Made by a program: the position numbers and the translations under genes
The notes under the pieces: generated by a model
The model's database searches: none
Seen by the model: the letters and a program-made list of their open reading frames with translations, nothing else
Told to the model about the DNA's origin: nothing
Shown here: in pieces, positions 42,001-49,360 of the stretch
Position numbering within the stretch: position 1 is the first letter of the stretch
How the letters are laid out: each line of letters opens with the position of its first letter
Assembly: GCA_947165025.1 (NCBI GenBank)
Contig: CAMUYQ010000009.1
Coordinates: 62,001-126,000, forward strand
Reading direction: 5' to 3'
Length of the DNA: 64,000 nucleotides
Origin: an uncultured Lachnospiraceae bacterium
GTDB taxonomy: Bacteria > Bacillota > Clostridia > Lachnospirales > Lachnospiraceae

Positions 42001-42517
42001 TGACGAAACTTCCGGAGAGACAAAAGTCTCTGACGGACAGAAGGTTACGGTCGGCGGCATGATCGAATCAAAGACGATCAAGTACACGAAAAGAAATGAG
42101 GTAATGGCTTTTCTGACGATAGAGGATCTTGTCGGGACTGTCGAGGTCATCGTCTGGCCGAGCGATTATGAAAAGAACTCTCAGTGGCTTGTAGAAGACT
42201 CGAAAGTATTTGTCGAGGGTCGTGTTTCCGCCGAAGACGAAAAGGATGCAAAGGTCATATGCAACCGTATAATCCCGTTTGAGAGCGTTCCGAAGAAGCT
42301 GTGGATCAGGTTTGAGAACAGGGACAGATACAACGAGTGCGAGGAGCAGTTAAATAAACTAATTGCGGATTCTGACGGTAAGGATATAATTGTAATATAC
42401 ATTGTTGAGACAAAAGAGAAAAAAGAACTGTCCAAGGGCATGAGTATTTCGGCGGATGCCGAGACGGTAGAGAGATTCTGTCAGGCATTCGGAGCCGATA
42501 ATGTAAAGCTTGCATAA
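39071..42517 (+). CDS. dnaE: DNA polymerase III alpha subunit (DnaE)
   Basis: 1148 residues. The N-terminal PHP domain starts HLHTHTEYSLLDG, keeping metal-binding His residues. The catalytic palm aspartates are in MPDIDVDFDEHRQD (about residue 395-405). The tandem helix-hairpin-helix and OB-fold C-terminal region are present (VTVGGMIESKTIKYTK). It lacks a 3'-5' exonuclease domain, so it is DnaE rather than PolC. In Firmicutes DnaE extends RNA primers before PolC takes over. Confidence 0.97.
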   Translation: MSFVHLHTHTEYSLLDGSNKIKEYVKCVKELGMNAAAITDHGVMYGVIDFYRAAKAEGIKPIIGCEVYVAPNSRFDRELKGGEDRYYHLILLAENNTGYHNLMKIVSIGFTEGFYSRPRVDMEILEKYHEGIIAASACLAGEVARYIQKNLYEEARDAAKKYLDCFGRGNYFLELQDHGIPEQKLVNQAILRISKELDIPLIATNDVHYTYADDADAHDLLLCIQTGKKVSDEDRLRYEGGQFYIKSEEEMRKLFPYAPEALENTQKIADRCNVEIEFGKSRLPHFEVPEGYDSWTYLRKLCYDGIEKRYPGYTEEHVEKLEKELGTIKKMGFVDYFLIVSDFIHYAKSNGYAVGPGRGSAAGSMVSYCLGITNIDPIKYQLLFERFLNPERVTMPDIDVDFDEHRQDVIDYVVNKYGEEKVAQIVTFGTFKARGVVRDVGRVLDLSYSYCDSLAKAIPNELNITLKKALEKSAEFKGFYDSDPQAKNLIDMAMKLEGLPRHSSMHAAGVVICPDAADELVPLACGSDGTVVTQYVATTLEELGLLKMDFLGLVTLTVIKEAVRLVYENTGEKIDIENIDYNDENVYAYIGTGKTDGIFQLESAGMKNFMKELRPKSMEDVIAGISLYRPGPMDSIPAYIKAKNSKGDITYDCPQLEPVLKPTYGCIVYQEQVMQIVQDLGGYTLGRADLVRRAMSKKKREVMEKERMNFVYGNDEENVPGCLSKGISESVANKIYDEMMDFAEYAFNKSHAAAYAVVAYQTAYLKYHHPVEFMAALLTSVIDNSAKVSEYIYSCKSMGISIIPPDINRGVAGFSVSGNSIVYGLASIKGVGWPVVNSIVANRNERGEFRDIYDFLNRMDGSEINKRVVENLIKAGAFDCLNGTRKQLISVYGGYMDGVIKDRKQNMAGQMSLFDLGDPEMKDELGEKLPDIGEYPKQEKLAYEKEVLGVYVSGHPLEENEALWRRTITNRTNDFKYDETSGETKVSDGQKVTVGGMIESKTIKYTKRNEVMAFLTIEDLVGTVEVIVWPSDYEKNSQWLVEDSKVFVEGRVSAEDEKDAKVICNRIIPFESVPKKLWIRFENRDRYNECEEQLNKLIADSDGKDIIVIYIVETKEKKELSKGMSISADAETVERFCQAFGADNVKLA

Positions 42518-42537
42518 CGACTTCAAGGAGATTGATT

Positions 42538-43512
42538 ATGGAAAAAGAGATCCGTACAATAGGCGTACTTACAAGCGGAGGTGACGCTCCCGGAATGAAC
42601 GCGGCGATCCGTGCCGTTGTCAGGAAGGCTATCGCTTCCGGCAAGAAGGTCATGGGTATAGAGAAAGGTTACAGAGGCCTTCTCGATGAAGAGATCTATG
42701 AGATGTCGCCAAGAGATGTTTCCGATTCCATCCAGCGCGGAGGAACGATCCTGCGTACCGCAAGGTGTGAGGAGTTCATGACGGAAGAGGGACAGAAGGA
42801 AGGCGCCAAGATCTGTAAAAAGCACGGAATTGACGGACTCGTTGCGATCGGCGGTGACGGTACATACCGCGGTGCGCAGAAGCTGGCTTCTCTCGGCATC
42901 AACACGATAGGCGTTCCGGCGACGATCGATCTTGATATATCCTCAACCGATTACACGATCGGTTTTGATACAGCGGTCAATACGGCGATGCAGGCCATCG
43001 ACAAAGTCAGGGATACATCATCCTCCCATGAAAGATGCTCGATCATCGAGGTAATGGGCAGAAACGCGGGCTACATCGCGCTCTGGTGCGGAGTCGCTAA
43101 CGGTGCCGAAGATATCCTGATCCCCGAGAAGTACGGATTCGAAGAACAGGAGATCATCAACAACATCATCAATAACAGGAAAAAGGGTAAGACCCACCAT
43201 ATAATCATCAATGCGGAAGGCATAGGCCATTCCACTTCAATGGCGCGAAGGATCGAAGCTGCGACCGGTCTTGAGACAAGAGCTACGATACTCGGACACA
43301 TGCAGCGAGGCGGATCACCGACATGCCGCGACAGATATTACGGATCGATGATGGGAGCATATGCGGTCGACCTTCTCTGTGACGGAGCAACGAACCGTGT
43401 CGTATCGTTCAGAAACGGTGAATGGGTCGATTTTGACATAGACGAAGCGCTTGCAATGGAGAAGCATATTTCCGAATACGAATACTCGATCAGTAAAGCA
43501 CTTGCAATATAA
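42538..43512 (+). CDS. pfkA: ATP-dependent 6-phosphofructokinase
   Basis: 324 residues from ATG 42538 (AAGGAG 7 bp upstream). The ATP-binding motif GGDAPGMNA and the ATP-specific Gly in GGDGTYRGA are present. The catalytic loop reads ATIDLDISSTDYTIGFDTA; in the typical enzyme the base pair of Asp residues is in TIDNDIxGTDYTIG, so the middle Asn is Leu here and Gly is Ser. Both Asp residues are retained. It catalyses the committed step of glycolysis. Its TAA overlaps the next start. Confidence 0.96.
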   Translation: MEKEIRTIGVLTSGGDAPGMNAAIRAVVRKAIASGKKVMGIEKGYRGLLDEEIYEMSPRDVSDSIQRGGTILRTARCEEFMTEEGQKEGAKICKKHGIDGLVAIGGDGTYRGAQKLASLGINTIGVPATIDLDISSTDYTIGFDTAVNTAMQAIDKVRDTSSSHERCSIIEVMGRNAGYIALWCGVANGAEDILIPEKYGFEEQEIINNIINNRKKGKTHHIIINAEGIGHSTSMARRIEAATGLETRATILGHMQRGGSPTCRDRYYGSMMGAYAVDLLCDGATNRVVSFRNGEWVDFDIDEALAMEKHISEYEYSISKALAI

Positions 43513-44303
43513 TGAACATGATAACGAGCACTTCAAATGAGAATATCAAACGAGTGACACTGCTCGTCAAAAACGCAAAAGCCCGCCGCAAGGAGGGCCT
43601 TTTTGTGATAGAGGGGGAGCGGATCGCATCCGAGATACCCGAAGGAGCACTCAGGGAGTGCTATGTAACTCAGGACTACATGACGGATGACAGGCTGTCA
43701 AAGATCTTTTCTTACAAGGTTGTTCCGACCGTTGTGTCGGACCAGGTGTTTGCAAAGATGTCCGACACTCAAAGCCCTCAGGGAATACTTTGCGTCTGCG
43801 AGGCAAAGAAAGAGCAGGCGGATGATTTTCTCGAAGGAAGGAAGACGGGACCGCTTAAGCTGCTGGTGCTTGAGAGGATACAGGATCCGGGAAATCTCGG
43901 AACTATGATAAGGACCGCGGAGGGTGCCGGATTTGATGCGCTTATAGCGGATGAGAACACCGTGGATGTATATAATCCCAAGGTCGCAAGATCGACAATG
44001 GGTTCGCTCTTCAGGGTTCCGCTGTTTTACGTATCCGATCTTGGAGAGACGCTGACGCGCCTCAAAAATCATGGGATCACGGTTTATGCCGCCCACCTGA
44101 AGGGGAAGACTGACTATACGGATGAAAAGTATGAAGACAGAATGGCCATCCTTATCGGCAACGAAGGGTCCGGGCTGTCGGATGAGATAACGGATAAGGC
44201 CGACAGACTTGTCAGGATCCCGATGAAGGGAAAACTTGAATCACTGAATGCCGCGGTCGCTGCGGCGCTTCTGATGTATAACACGGTAAACGCACGAAAG
44301 TGA
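43512..44303 (+). CDS. TrmH/SpoU-type RNA 2'-O-methyltransferase
   Basis: 263 residues. An N-terminal RNA-binding (L30e-like) domain precedes the SPOUT knot, with all three motifs: RIQDPGNLGTMIRTAEGAGF (about residue 121-140), LIGNEGSGL and IPMKGKLESLNAAVAAA. It methylates ribose in rRNA or tRNA; the target is not clear. The TAATG overlap with pfkA suggests coupling. ATG 43518 is an alternative start. Confidence 0.9.
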   Translation: MNMITSTSNENIKRVTLLVKNAKARRKEGLFVIEGERIASEIPEGALRECYVTQDYMTDDRLSKIFSYKVVPTVVSDQVFAKMSDTQSPQGILCVCEAKKEQADDFLEGRKTGPLKLLVLERIQDPGNLGTMIRTAEGAGFDALIADENTVDVYNPKVARSTMGSLFRVPLFYVSDLGETLTRLKNHGITVYAAHLKGKTDYTDEKYEDRMAILIGNEGSGLSDEITDKADRLVRIPMKGKLESLNAAVAAALLMYNTVNARK

Positions 44304-44315
44304 AGGAGGAAGTTT

Positions 44316-45110
44316 ATGAAACTGGGAGTGGTTGGACTTGGAAATATGGCAACGGCGATGGTCGGAGGGATCATAAGGGCCGGACTGTTTGCGCCGGGCG
44401 ATATAACGGGATCTGATGCGTTTGAAGCACAGAGGAAAAAAGCAGAAGAAACGCTCAAGATAAAGACATGCGAAAGCAATGAGGAAGCAGTCGCTGCCGG
44501 TGATTACGTCATACTTGCCGTAAAGCCGCAGGTATACGAGACTGTCCTTAACGGGATAAGCGGATCGGTTGACGAAAGCAAGGTCATAATTTCGATCGCA
44601 CCCGGGAAAACGCTTTCATATCTTGCGGGAAAGCTCGGGACTTCTGCCAGGATCGTAAGACTTATGCCGAACACGCCCGCACTTGTCGGCGAAGGATGCA
44701 CGGGTGTGTGCAGGAATGAAAATGTTTCCGATGAGGAATTTGAGTTTGTTCTGAAGATGCTGAACGGTTTCGGAAAGGCATTTGAGGTTAAGGAGAGCCA
44801 GATGGATGCGGTCGTTGCCGTTTCGGGAAGCTCACCCGCATATGTGTTCATGCTCATAGATGCGATGGCTGACGGTGCCGTAGCCGAGGGACTTGACAGA
44901 GCCACGGCGATAAAGATGGCAGCCCAGGCGGTTCTCGGAAGTGCAAAAATGGTTCTTGAGACCGGAAAGCATCCGGCTGAACTTAAGGATATGGTCTGTT
45001 CGCCTGCAGGGACAACGATTGACGCGGTTGCGGTGCTCGAAGAGGCCGGATTTAGGGGCTCCGTGATAGATGCGATGGAGGCATGTGCCGAAAAATCACG
45101 CAAAATTTGA
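44316..45110 (+). CDS. proC: Pyrroline-5-carboxylate reductase
   Basis: 264 residues. The N-terminal Rossmann motif GLGNMATAMVGGI binds NAD(P)H, and the C-terminal proC signature VFMLIDAMADGAVAEGLDRATA is complete. It catalyses the last step of proline synthesis. AAGGAGG lies before ATG 44316. The promoter of the next gene (45107-45135) overlaps its stop codon. Confidence 0.97.
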   Translation: MKLGVVGLGNMATAMVGGIIRAGLFAPGDITGSDAFEAQRKKAEETLKIKTCESNEEAVAAGDYVILAVKPQVYETVLNGISGSVDESKVIISIAPGKTLSYLAGKLGTSARIVRLMPNTPALVGEGCTGVCRNENVSDEEFEFVLKMLNGFGKAFEVKESQMDAVVAVSGSSPAYVFMLIDAMADGAVAEGLDRATAIKMAAQAVLGSAKMVLETGKHPAELKDMVCSPAGTTIDAVAVLEEAGFRGSVIDAMEACAEKSRKI

Positions 45111-45135
45111 CTTTGAGCAGAAGATTTGTTATAAT
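45107..45135 (+). promoter_or_regulatory. Promoter of the cell-wall hydrolase pair
   Basis: TTGACT (45107-45112) overlapping the proC stop, 17 bp, TATAAT (45130-45135), about 44 bp before the start. Confidence 0.85.
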
Positions 45136-45178
45136 TCCATGGCCAATGAAATGATCAGGAAACATTTTGGAGGAAGAT

Positions 45179-46363
45179 ATGAAAAAGGCTGCATGGCCGG
45201 CCCTGATAATCGCCGTAGCGATCATCATCGTCGGAACATGGGGGAGTACGATCAGTGCATCGGCGACTGATTCGAAGATCCGGGTCGTGACTGCGGGGGC
45301 AGCCAAAGCCGTTACTGATAACAAAACTAAAGCCGTTGCATCAAAAGAAACGATAAACATTGAAATCGTAAAGGATACAACAGATCCTTCGGAATCAGGG
45401 TCAAAGTCGGGTGAAGCAACCACAAAGAAGGGAACGGTTGCCGGTATTTCCTATGACAAACTTGTCATGGCCGACGTTGATGAAGCCGTTAATGTCAGGG
45501 AGAGTGCGTCGGAAGACAGCAAGCTTCTCGGCAAATTCTTCAAGGAATGCGGTGGAGAGATTCTTGAAAAAGGAGACGGGTGGACAAAGGTTAAAACGGG
45601 TGATCTGACAGGATGGATCAAGAACGATTACCTTATGTTCGGAGACAGAGCGGTTGAGCTTGCCAACAAGGTTGTTGAGAAGACCGCAACATGTACTACA
45701 GACTGTCTGAGGGTCCGCAAGAGCGCTGATCCCGATGCTACAGTTCTCGATCTTCTTGCAAAAGGTGATACGATAGGTGTCCTCGGCCAGGAAGGAGAAT
45801 GGACAAAGGTTGAGTTCTCCGACGGTGAGGAAGGTTATGTTTCCACCGAATATGTTACTGTTGCCGATTCTCTTGGAACCGGTAAAACGATGGAAGCAAT
45901 AAAGGCCGAAGAAGAAAAGGTCAAGAAAGAAAAAGCACAGGCTGAAGCTGCGGCTAAGAAAGCCGAAGTTGAGGCTGGCCGCACTACAGATACTACAAAG
46001 ACAAACAACGGTGCCGTTGCGGCAGATGTGAGCGATCAGGTTCTTCTGGCTGCGCTCATTCAGGCTGAAGGTGGAAACCAGCCGTATGAAGGACAGGTTT
46101 CGGTCGGAACAGTCGTAATGAACAGGCTCAGGAGCGGAAGATACGGAGGCAGCATTTCTTCCGTCATATATGCAAAAGGACAGTTCGGTCCTGCGGGAAG
46201 CGGACAGGTTGCCCGGATAGCAGCGGCCGGTCCCAAGGCATCATGTCTTGCGGCTGCACAGGATGCGATAAACGGTGTCAGCTACATCGGTGGAGCAACA
46301 CATTTCAGAAATGTCAGATCAGGTTATACGGGTATAGTGATAGGATCACACGTATTCTGGTGA
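45179..46363 (+). CDS. SH3-domain cell-wall hydrolase (SleB/CwlJ-like)
   Basis: 394 residues from ATG 45179, after GGAGG; an in-frame TTG at 45167 is upstream of the site. A signal peptide (about residues 1-27) is followed by two bacterial SH3 domains (about 90-145 and 165-220) that bind peptidoglycan. An Ala/Lys/Glu linker helix follows, and a C-terminal hydrolase_2 domain (LLAALIQAEGGNQPYEGQVSVGTVVMN...) of the SleB/CwlJ type. It should cut peptidoglycan outside the cell, as in germination or remodelling. Strong promoter; followed by a GH25 lysozyme 36 bp downstream. Confidence 0.92.
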   Translation: MKKAAWPALIIAVAIIIVGTWGSTISASATDSKIRVVTAGAAKAVTDNKTKAVASKETINIEIVKDTTDPSESGSKSGEATTKKGTVAGISYDKLVMADVDEAVNVRESASEDSKLLGKFFKECGGEILEKGDGWTKVKTGDLTGWIKNDYLMFGDRAVELANKVVEKTATCTTDCLRVRKSADPDATVLDLLAKGDTIGVLGQEGEWTKVEFSDGEEGYVSTEYVTVADSLGTGKTMEAIKAEEEKVKKEKAQAEAAAKKAEVEAGRTTDTTKTNNGAVAADVSDQVLLAALIQAEGGNQPYEGQVSVGTVVMNRLRSGRYGGSISSVIYAKGQFGPAGSGQVARIAAAGPKASCLAAAQDAINGVSYIGGATHFRNVRSGYTGIVIGSHVFW

Positions 46364-46399
46364 TAAATGGAGTATAAGGATAATAAGGAGATAAGAGTA

Positions 46400-47116
46400 A
46401 TGAAACTGTTCAGAAGGATAACAGCGATCACATGTGTACTTGCATGTCTTGTTGCATCACCTGTTGCAGCTACGGTTGCCGATTATTATGATATCGGTTT
46501 TCTGAAGTTCAACGGTGTGTATGTTAACCGCTGGGGACAGCCGATTCCGAATGTAGTTGCAAGAGGCGTTGACGTATCTTCGTATCAGGAAACGATAGAC
46601 TGGGCTGCAGTCGCACAGGATGATGTAAGCTTTGCGTTCATCAGATGCGGCACTACCAATTCGGGTCCCGACAGAATGTTTGATACAAATGCAGCAGGCG
46701 CTACGGCAAACGGGATCCCGATCGGACTTTACTATCGTACATATGCTCCCAACGAGGAGATAGCAAAGCTTGAAGCACAGTATACTGTTCTGTGTGCACA
46801 GAAGTACAACGTTACACTTCCTCTTGTTATGGATATTGAGGGAAGTACGCTTGCAGCACTCGGTACTGTACAGCTTCAGAAGAACATTCAGGCATGGTGT
46901 GATGTTGTAAGAGCTTCGGGATATACACCGATGGTTTATTCTTCAAAGAGCTTCATGAACACATACATCAAATCCACACCGTGTGACAAGTGGATCGCTC
47001 AGTACGGTGACGTATTCACCTATACGGGCGGCGGTGCAAAGTACTGGCAGTGTTCCAGCCACGGATTTGTAAACGGAATCCCGGGTCGTGTCGATATAGA
47101 CTTCAGATTCCAATAA
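46400..47116 (+). CDS. Secreted GH25 lysozyme
   Basis: 238 residues from ATG 46400 (AAGGAG 9 bp upstream); ATG 46367 has no site. A signal peptide ends near residue 24 (VAATVA). The GH25 domain is marked by GVDVSSYQETIDW (catalytic Asp), FAFIRCGTT, PLVMDIEG (second acidic pair) and the C-terminal DIDFRF. It hydrolyses the MurNAc-GlcNAc bond. It and the preceding hydrolase form a two-gene wall-remodelling unit. Confidence 0.94.
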   Translation: MKLFRRITAITCVLACLVASPVAATVADYYDIGFLKFNGVYVNRWGQPIPNVVARGVDVSSYQETIDWAAVAQDDVSFAFIRCGTTNSGPDRMFDTNAAGATANGIPIGLYYRTYAPNEEIAKLEAQYTVLCAQKYNVTLPLVMDIEGSTLAALGTVQLQKNIQAWCDVVRASGYTPMVYSSKSFMNTYIKSTPCDKWIAQYGDVFTYTGGGAKYWQCSSHGFVNGIPGRVDIDFRFQ

Positions 47117-47122
47117 TAATAC

Positions 47123-47151
47123 TTGAATTAACATTACTGTTCGTGTATAAT
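47123..47151 (+). promoter_or_regulatory. Promoter of tRNA-Gln
   Basis: TTGAAT (47123-47128), 17 bp, TATAAT (47146-47151), 28 bp before the tRNA. Confidence 0.8.
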
Positions 47152-47179
47152 AACCTTCGTTGCAAACGCAGCGAAGAAT

Positions 47180-47251
47180 AGGGCTATCGCCAAACGGTAA
47201 GGCAACGGACTCTGACTCCGTCATCTGAAGGTTCGAATCCTTCTAGCCCTG
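47180..47251 (+). tRNA. tRNA-Gln (CTG anticodon)
   Basis: Cloverleaf: acceptor AGGGCTA/TAGCCCT, D-arm GCC-AAACGGTAA-GGC, anticodon arm ACGGA-CTCTGAC-TCCGT with anticodon CTG, and T-arm containing GGTTCGAATCC. The discriminator is G, and CCA is not encoded (GCGA follows). A terminator follows. It marks the boundary between core genes and the A+T-rich accessory region and is a candidate integration site. Confidence 0.95.
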
Positions 47252-47253
47252 CG

Positions 47254-47283
47254 AAAAGGAACCGGATTTCCGGTTCCTTTTTT
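47254..47283 (+). terminator. Terminator of tRNA-Gln
   Basis: AAAAGGAACCGGA / TCCGGTTCCTTTT arms with a TT loop and T-run. Confidence 0.9.
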
Positions 47284-47574
47284 GATGCTTCAAAGCCAGT
47301 ATTTATGCGCATCTTCGCACTCCTGAAAAATCATTTTCCTGCTTTATTCTGGTTATTACTGACAGGAAAAATCAGGACGATAATCCCTCAAAAAACGTCA
47401 AAATCAGATGATGTTCTGAAAGATAGGTCAATTTAGGGGTCAATTATAGGTCAATCGAGGTAACGGGGCTTATTTGCTAATTTGGATTTAACTCGATTCT
47501 AACTTAAGTTTAACTCGACAAAAAGCACTTAACGAGTTAAAATCGAGTTAGAATCGAAATAGGGAGGGGTTAAA
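47284..47574. other. Boundary region between tRNA-Gln and the island cargo
   Basis: 291 bp without a gene. Three GGTCAAT repeats start at 47426, 47438 and 47449, about one helical turn apart. After these lies the iteron array at 47489-47561. The part 47284-47420 shows nothing I can support. Confidence 0.6.
47489..47561. repeat. Two opposed arrays of 11-bp-phased repeats (TAACTCG / CGAGTTA)
   Basis: Left array: TAACTCG at 47489, the variant TAACTTA at 47500, TAACTCG at 47511, exactly 11 bp apart. Right array in opposite orientation: CGAGTTA at 47533 and 47544 and the variant CGAAATA at 47555, again 11 bp apart. The arrays are 15 bp apart and end 13 bp before the start of the next gene, overlapping where its promoter should be. 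This looks like a multi-site operator or an initiator-type binding array. Confidence 0.75.
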
Positions 47575-49227
47575 ATGCGGACAATACCACACAAAGAGGA
47601 TCTGACAGTCGAGTTTAAAAGTGATATAAAAAACCTACGTGATAATGAATTAATAGATGAAATAGTAGGAATGACTAATACAAAGGGTGGAACACTATAC
47701 TTAGGCGTAGAGGATGATGGAAAAATAACCGGAGTCAGCAATATGCATAAGGATGCTATTGGTGTAACAGCACTAATTGCAAATAAAACAGTTCCATCAG
47801 TATCTGTTCGGGCAGATATTATTACAGAAGAGGGGAAGGATGTACTAAAAATAGAAATACCGATAAGCAGAACAGTGGTGTCTACTAGTTCCGGAAGAAT
47901 GTTAAAACGAAGACTAAAAGCAGATGGGTTGCCGGAAGTTATACCAATGTTTTCTTATGAGATCGTAACCAGATTATCGGAATTAAAGTTGTTAGATTTT
48001 TCGGCAGGTCCACTTGCAGGGGCAACAATCAACGATTTTGATCCAAGTCAAAGGTTAAGATTGCGAAACATCATACAGACGAACCCTGGCGGAGAAAAAA
48101 ACCTGCTTAGTCTATCAGATGAAGAATTAGACAAGGCTTTACGCTTTACCACAGAGATAGATGGGAAAATATATCCAACAGTGACAGGTATGCTAATTCT
48201 TGGAAGAGAAAACAAAATTACAGAGTTGATGCCTACTGCCAAAGCATCGTTTCAAGTGCTAGAGGGAACGAAGGTTAGAGTAAATACGGAGACAACGGCT
48301 CCTTTACTGGAGGTATTTGAAAAATTCGAAACATATTCTGAAGCATGGAATCCTGAACGAGAAGTAGAGTATGGTCTGTTTAGGGTTGCAATTCCTGAAT
48401 TTGATAAAGCTGCATTTAGGGAAGGATTAATAAATGCATTCTGTCATAGAGATTATACGATGCTTGGAACCGTGAGAGTTCTAATTGATGATGAAGGAAT
48501 GACTATTAGCAGTCCGGGAGGATTTATTGACGGTGTTACGCTGGATAATCTTCTTACGGTGGAGCCCCATGGAAAAAATCCGGCATTGGCAGATGCATTA
48601 AAAAGAATTGGACTAGCCGAGAAAACCGGGAGGGGAATTGATCGTATATATGAAGGATCTATATTGTATGGTAGACCGTGGCCGGATTATTCCGAGACGA
48701 CTAGTACAAATGTAAAACTGTTTATTCAAAGGGCTAAAGCAGATGAGAAGTTTACCAAATTTATTTCGGATGAACAGAATAGATTGGGTAGACCGCTATC
48801 AATATATGCACTGATGATTTTGTCTATACTAAAGAATGAGAGACGACTTACAATTGATCGGATCACCGAATTGACACATTTGTCGGAAGGAAAATTAAGA
48901 GGTTCGATAGAAAATCTTATAGAAGATGGTCTTGTCGAGGGGGTTGGAAACGGTAAGTCAAGATCGTATCATCTTTCCGAAAAAGTGTATAAGGAAAACA
49001 ATAAGAGCATCCAGTATGTGAGACAGACGGGAATAGATAAGGTTGCCTTCCCGGAACTTATAATAAAACTGGCAAATACACAAGATGGTTATATTACAAA
49101 ACAGGATGTAGCAGAACTATTAAAGATAACGCCGCAACAGGCGTATTCAGAAATAAAGAAACTGATTAAAGAAGGGAAGATGTATAAGTTCTGCGGGGGA
49201 AAATATACGAAGTACAAAATGAGATAA
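47575..49227 (+). CDS. AlbA_2 (Schlafen-like) DNA-binding and HATPase protein
   Basis: 550 residues. The N-terminal AlbA_2 domain is seen in VEFKSDIKNLRDNELIDEIV and GGTLYLGVEDDGKITGV (about residues 10-60). A HATPase-like domain follows with NAFCHRDYTMLG (about residue 300) and SSPGGFIDGV. The last 150 residues hold two winged-helix-like segments. Proteins of this build are ATP-dependent regulators and are often found in phage-defence islands, but their activity is not settled. GGGAGGGG precedes the ATG. The gene is clearly more A+T-rich than the core and sits behind the iteron array, which it may bind. Confidence 0.8.
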   Translation: MRTIPHKEDLTVEFKSDIKNLRDNELIDEIVGMTNTKGGTLYLGVEDDGKITGVSNMHKDAIGVTALIANKTVPSVSVRADIITEEGKDVLKIEIPISRTVVSTSSGRMLKRRLKADGLPEVIPMFSYEIVTRLSELKLLDFSAGPLAGATINDFDPSQRLRLRNIIQTNPGGEKNLLSLSDEELDKALRFTTEIDGKIYPTVTGMLILGRENKITELMPTAKASFQVLEGTKVRVNTETTAPLLEVFEKFETYSEAWNPEREVEYGLFRVAIPEFDKAAFREGLINAFCHRDYTMLGTVRVLIDDEGMTISSPGGFIDGVTLDNLLTVEPHGKNPALADALKRIGLAEKTGRGIDRIYEGSILYGRPWPDYSETTSTNVKLFIQRAKADEKFTKFISDEQNRLGRPLSIYALMILSILKNERRLTIDRITELTHLSEGKLRGSIENLIEDGLVEGVGNGKSRSYHLSEKVYKENNKSIQYVRQTGIDKVAFPELIIKLANTQDGYITKQDVAELLKITPQQAYSEIKKLIKEGKMYKFCGGKYTKYKMR

Positions 49228-49280
49228 GGAGTTTATTGTAGTGTTAGGATTATTAACTTGAAAAAGTGTTTTATAAATAG

Positions 49281-49292
49281 TGTTCGCGAACA
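49281..49292. promoter_or_regulatory. 12-bp palindrome before the OLD-like gene
   Basis: TGTTCGCGAACA is a perfect palindrome in the 133-bp spacer, next to a possible -10 (TATAGT, 49294-49299). It could be an operator. The SOS LexA box of Gram-positives has GAAC and GTTC in the opposite order, so it is not that. Confidence 0.45.
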
Positions 49293-49360
49293 GTATAGTA
49301 ATATATATCATAATGAAAATATGATAAAATCATGACTAAAAGATAAATAGGAGTACAAGA

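Noticed and set aside
49281-49292. LexA/SOS box
   Set aside because: The Gram-positive SOS box is GAAC-N4-GTTC; this palindrome has the halves in reverse order.
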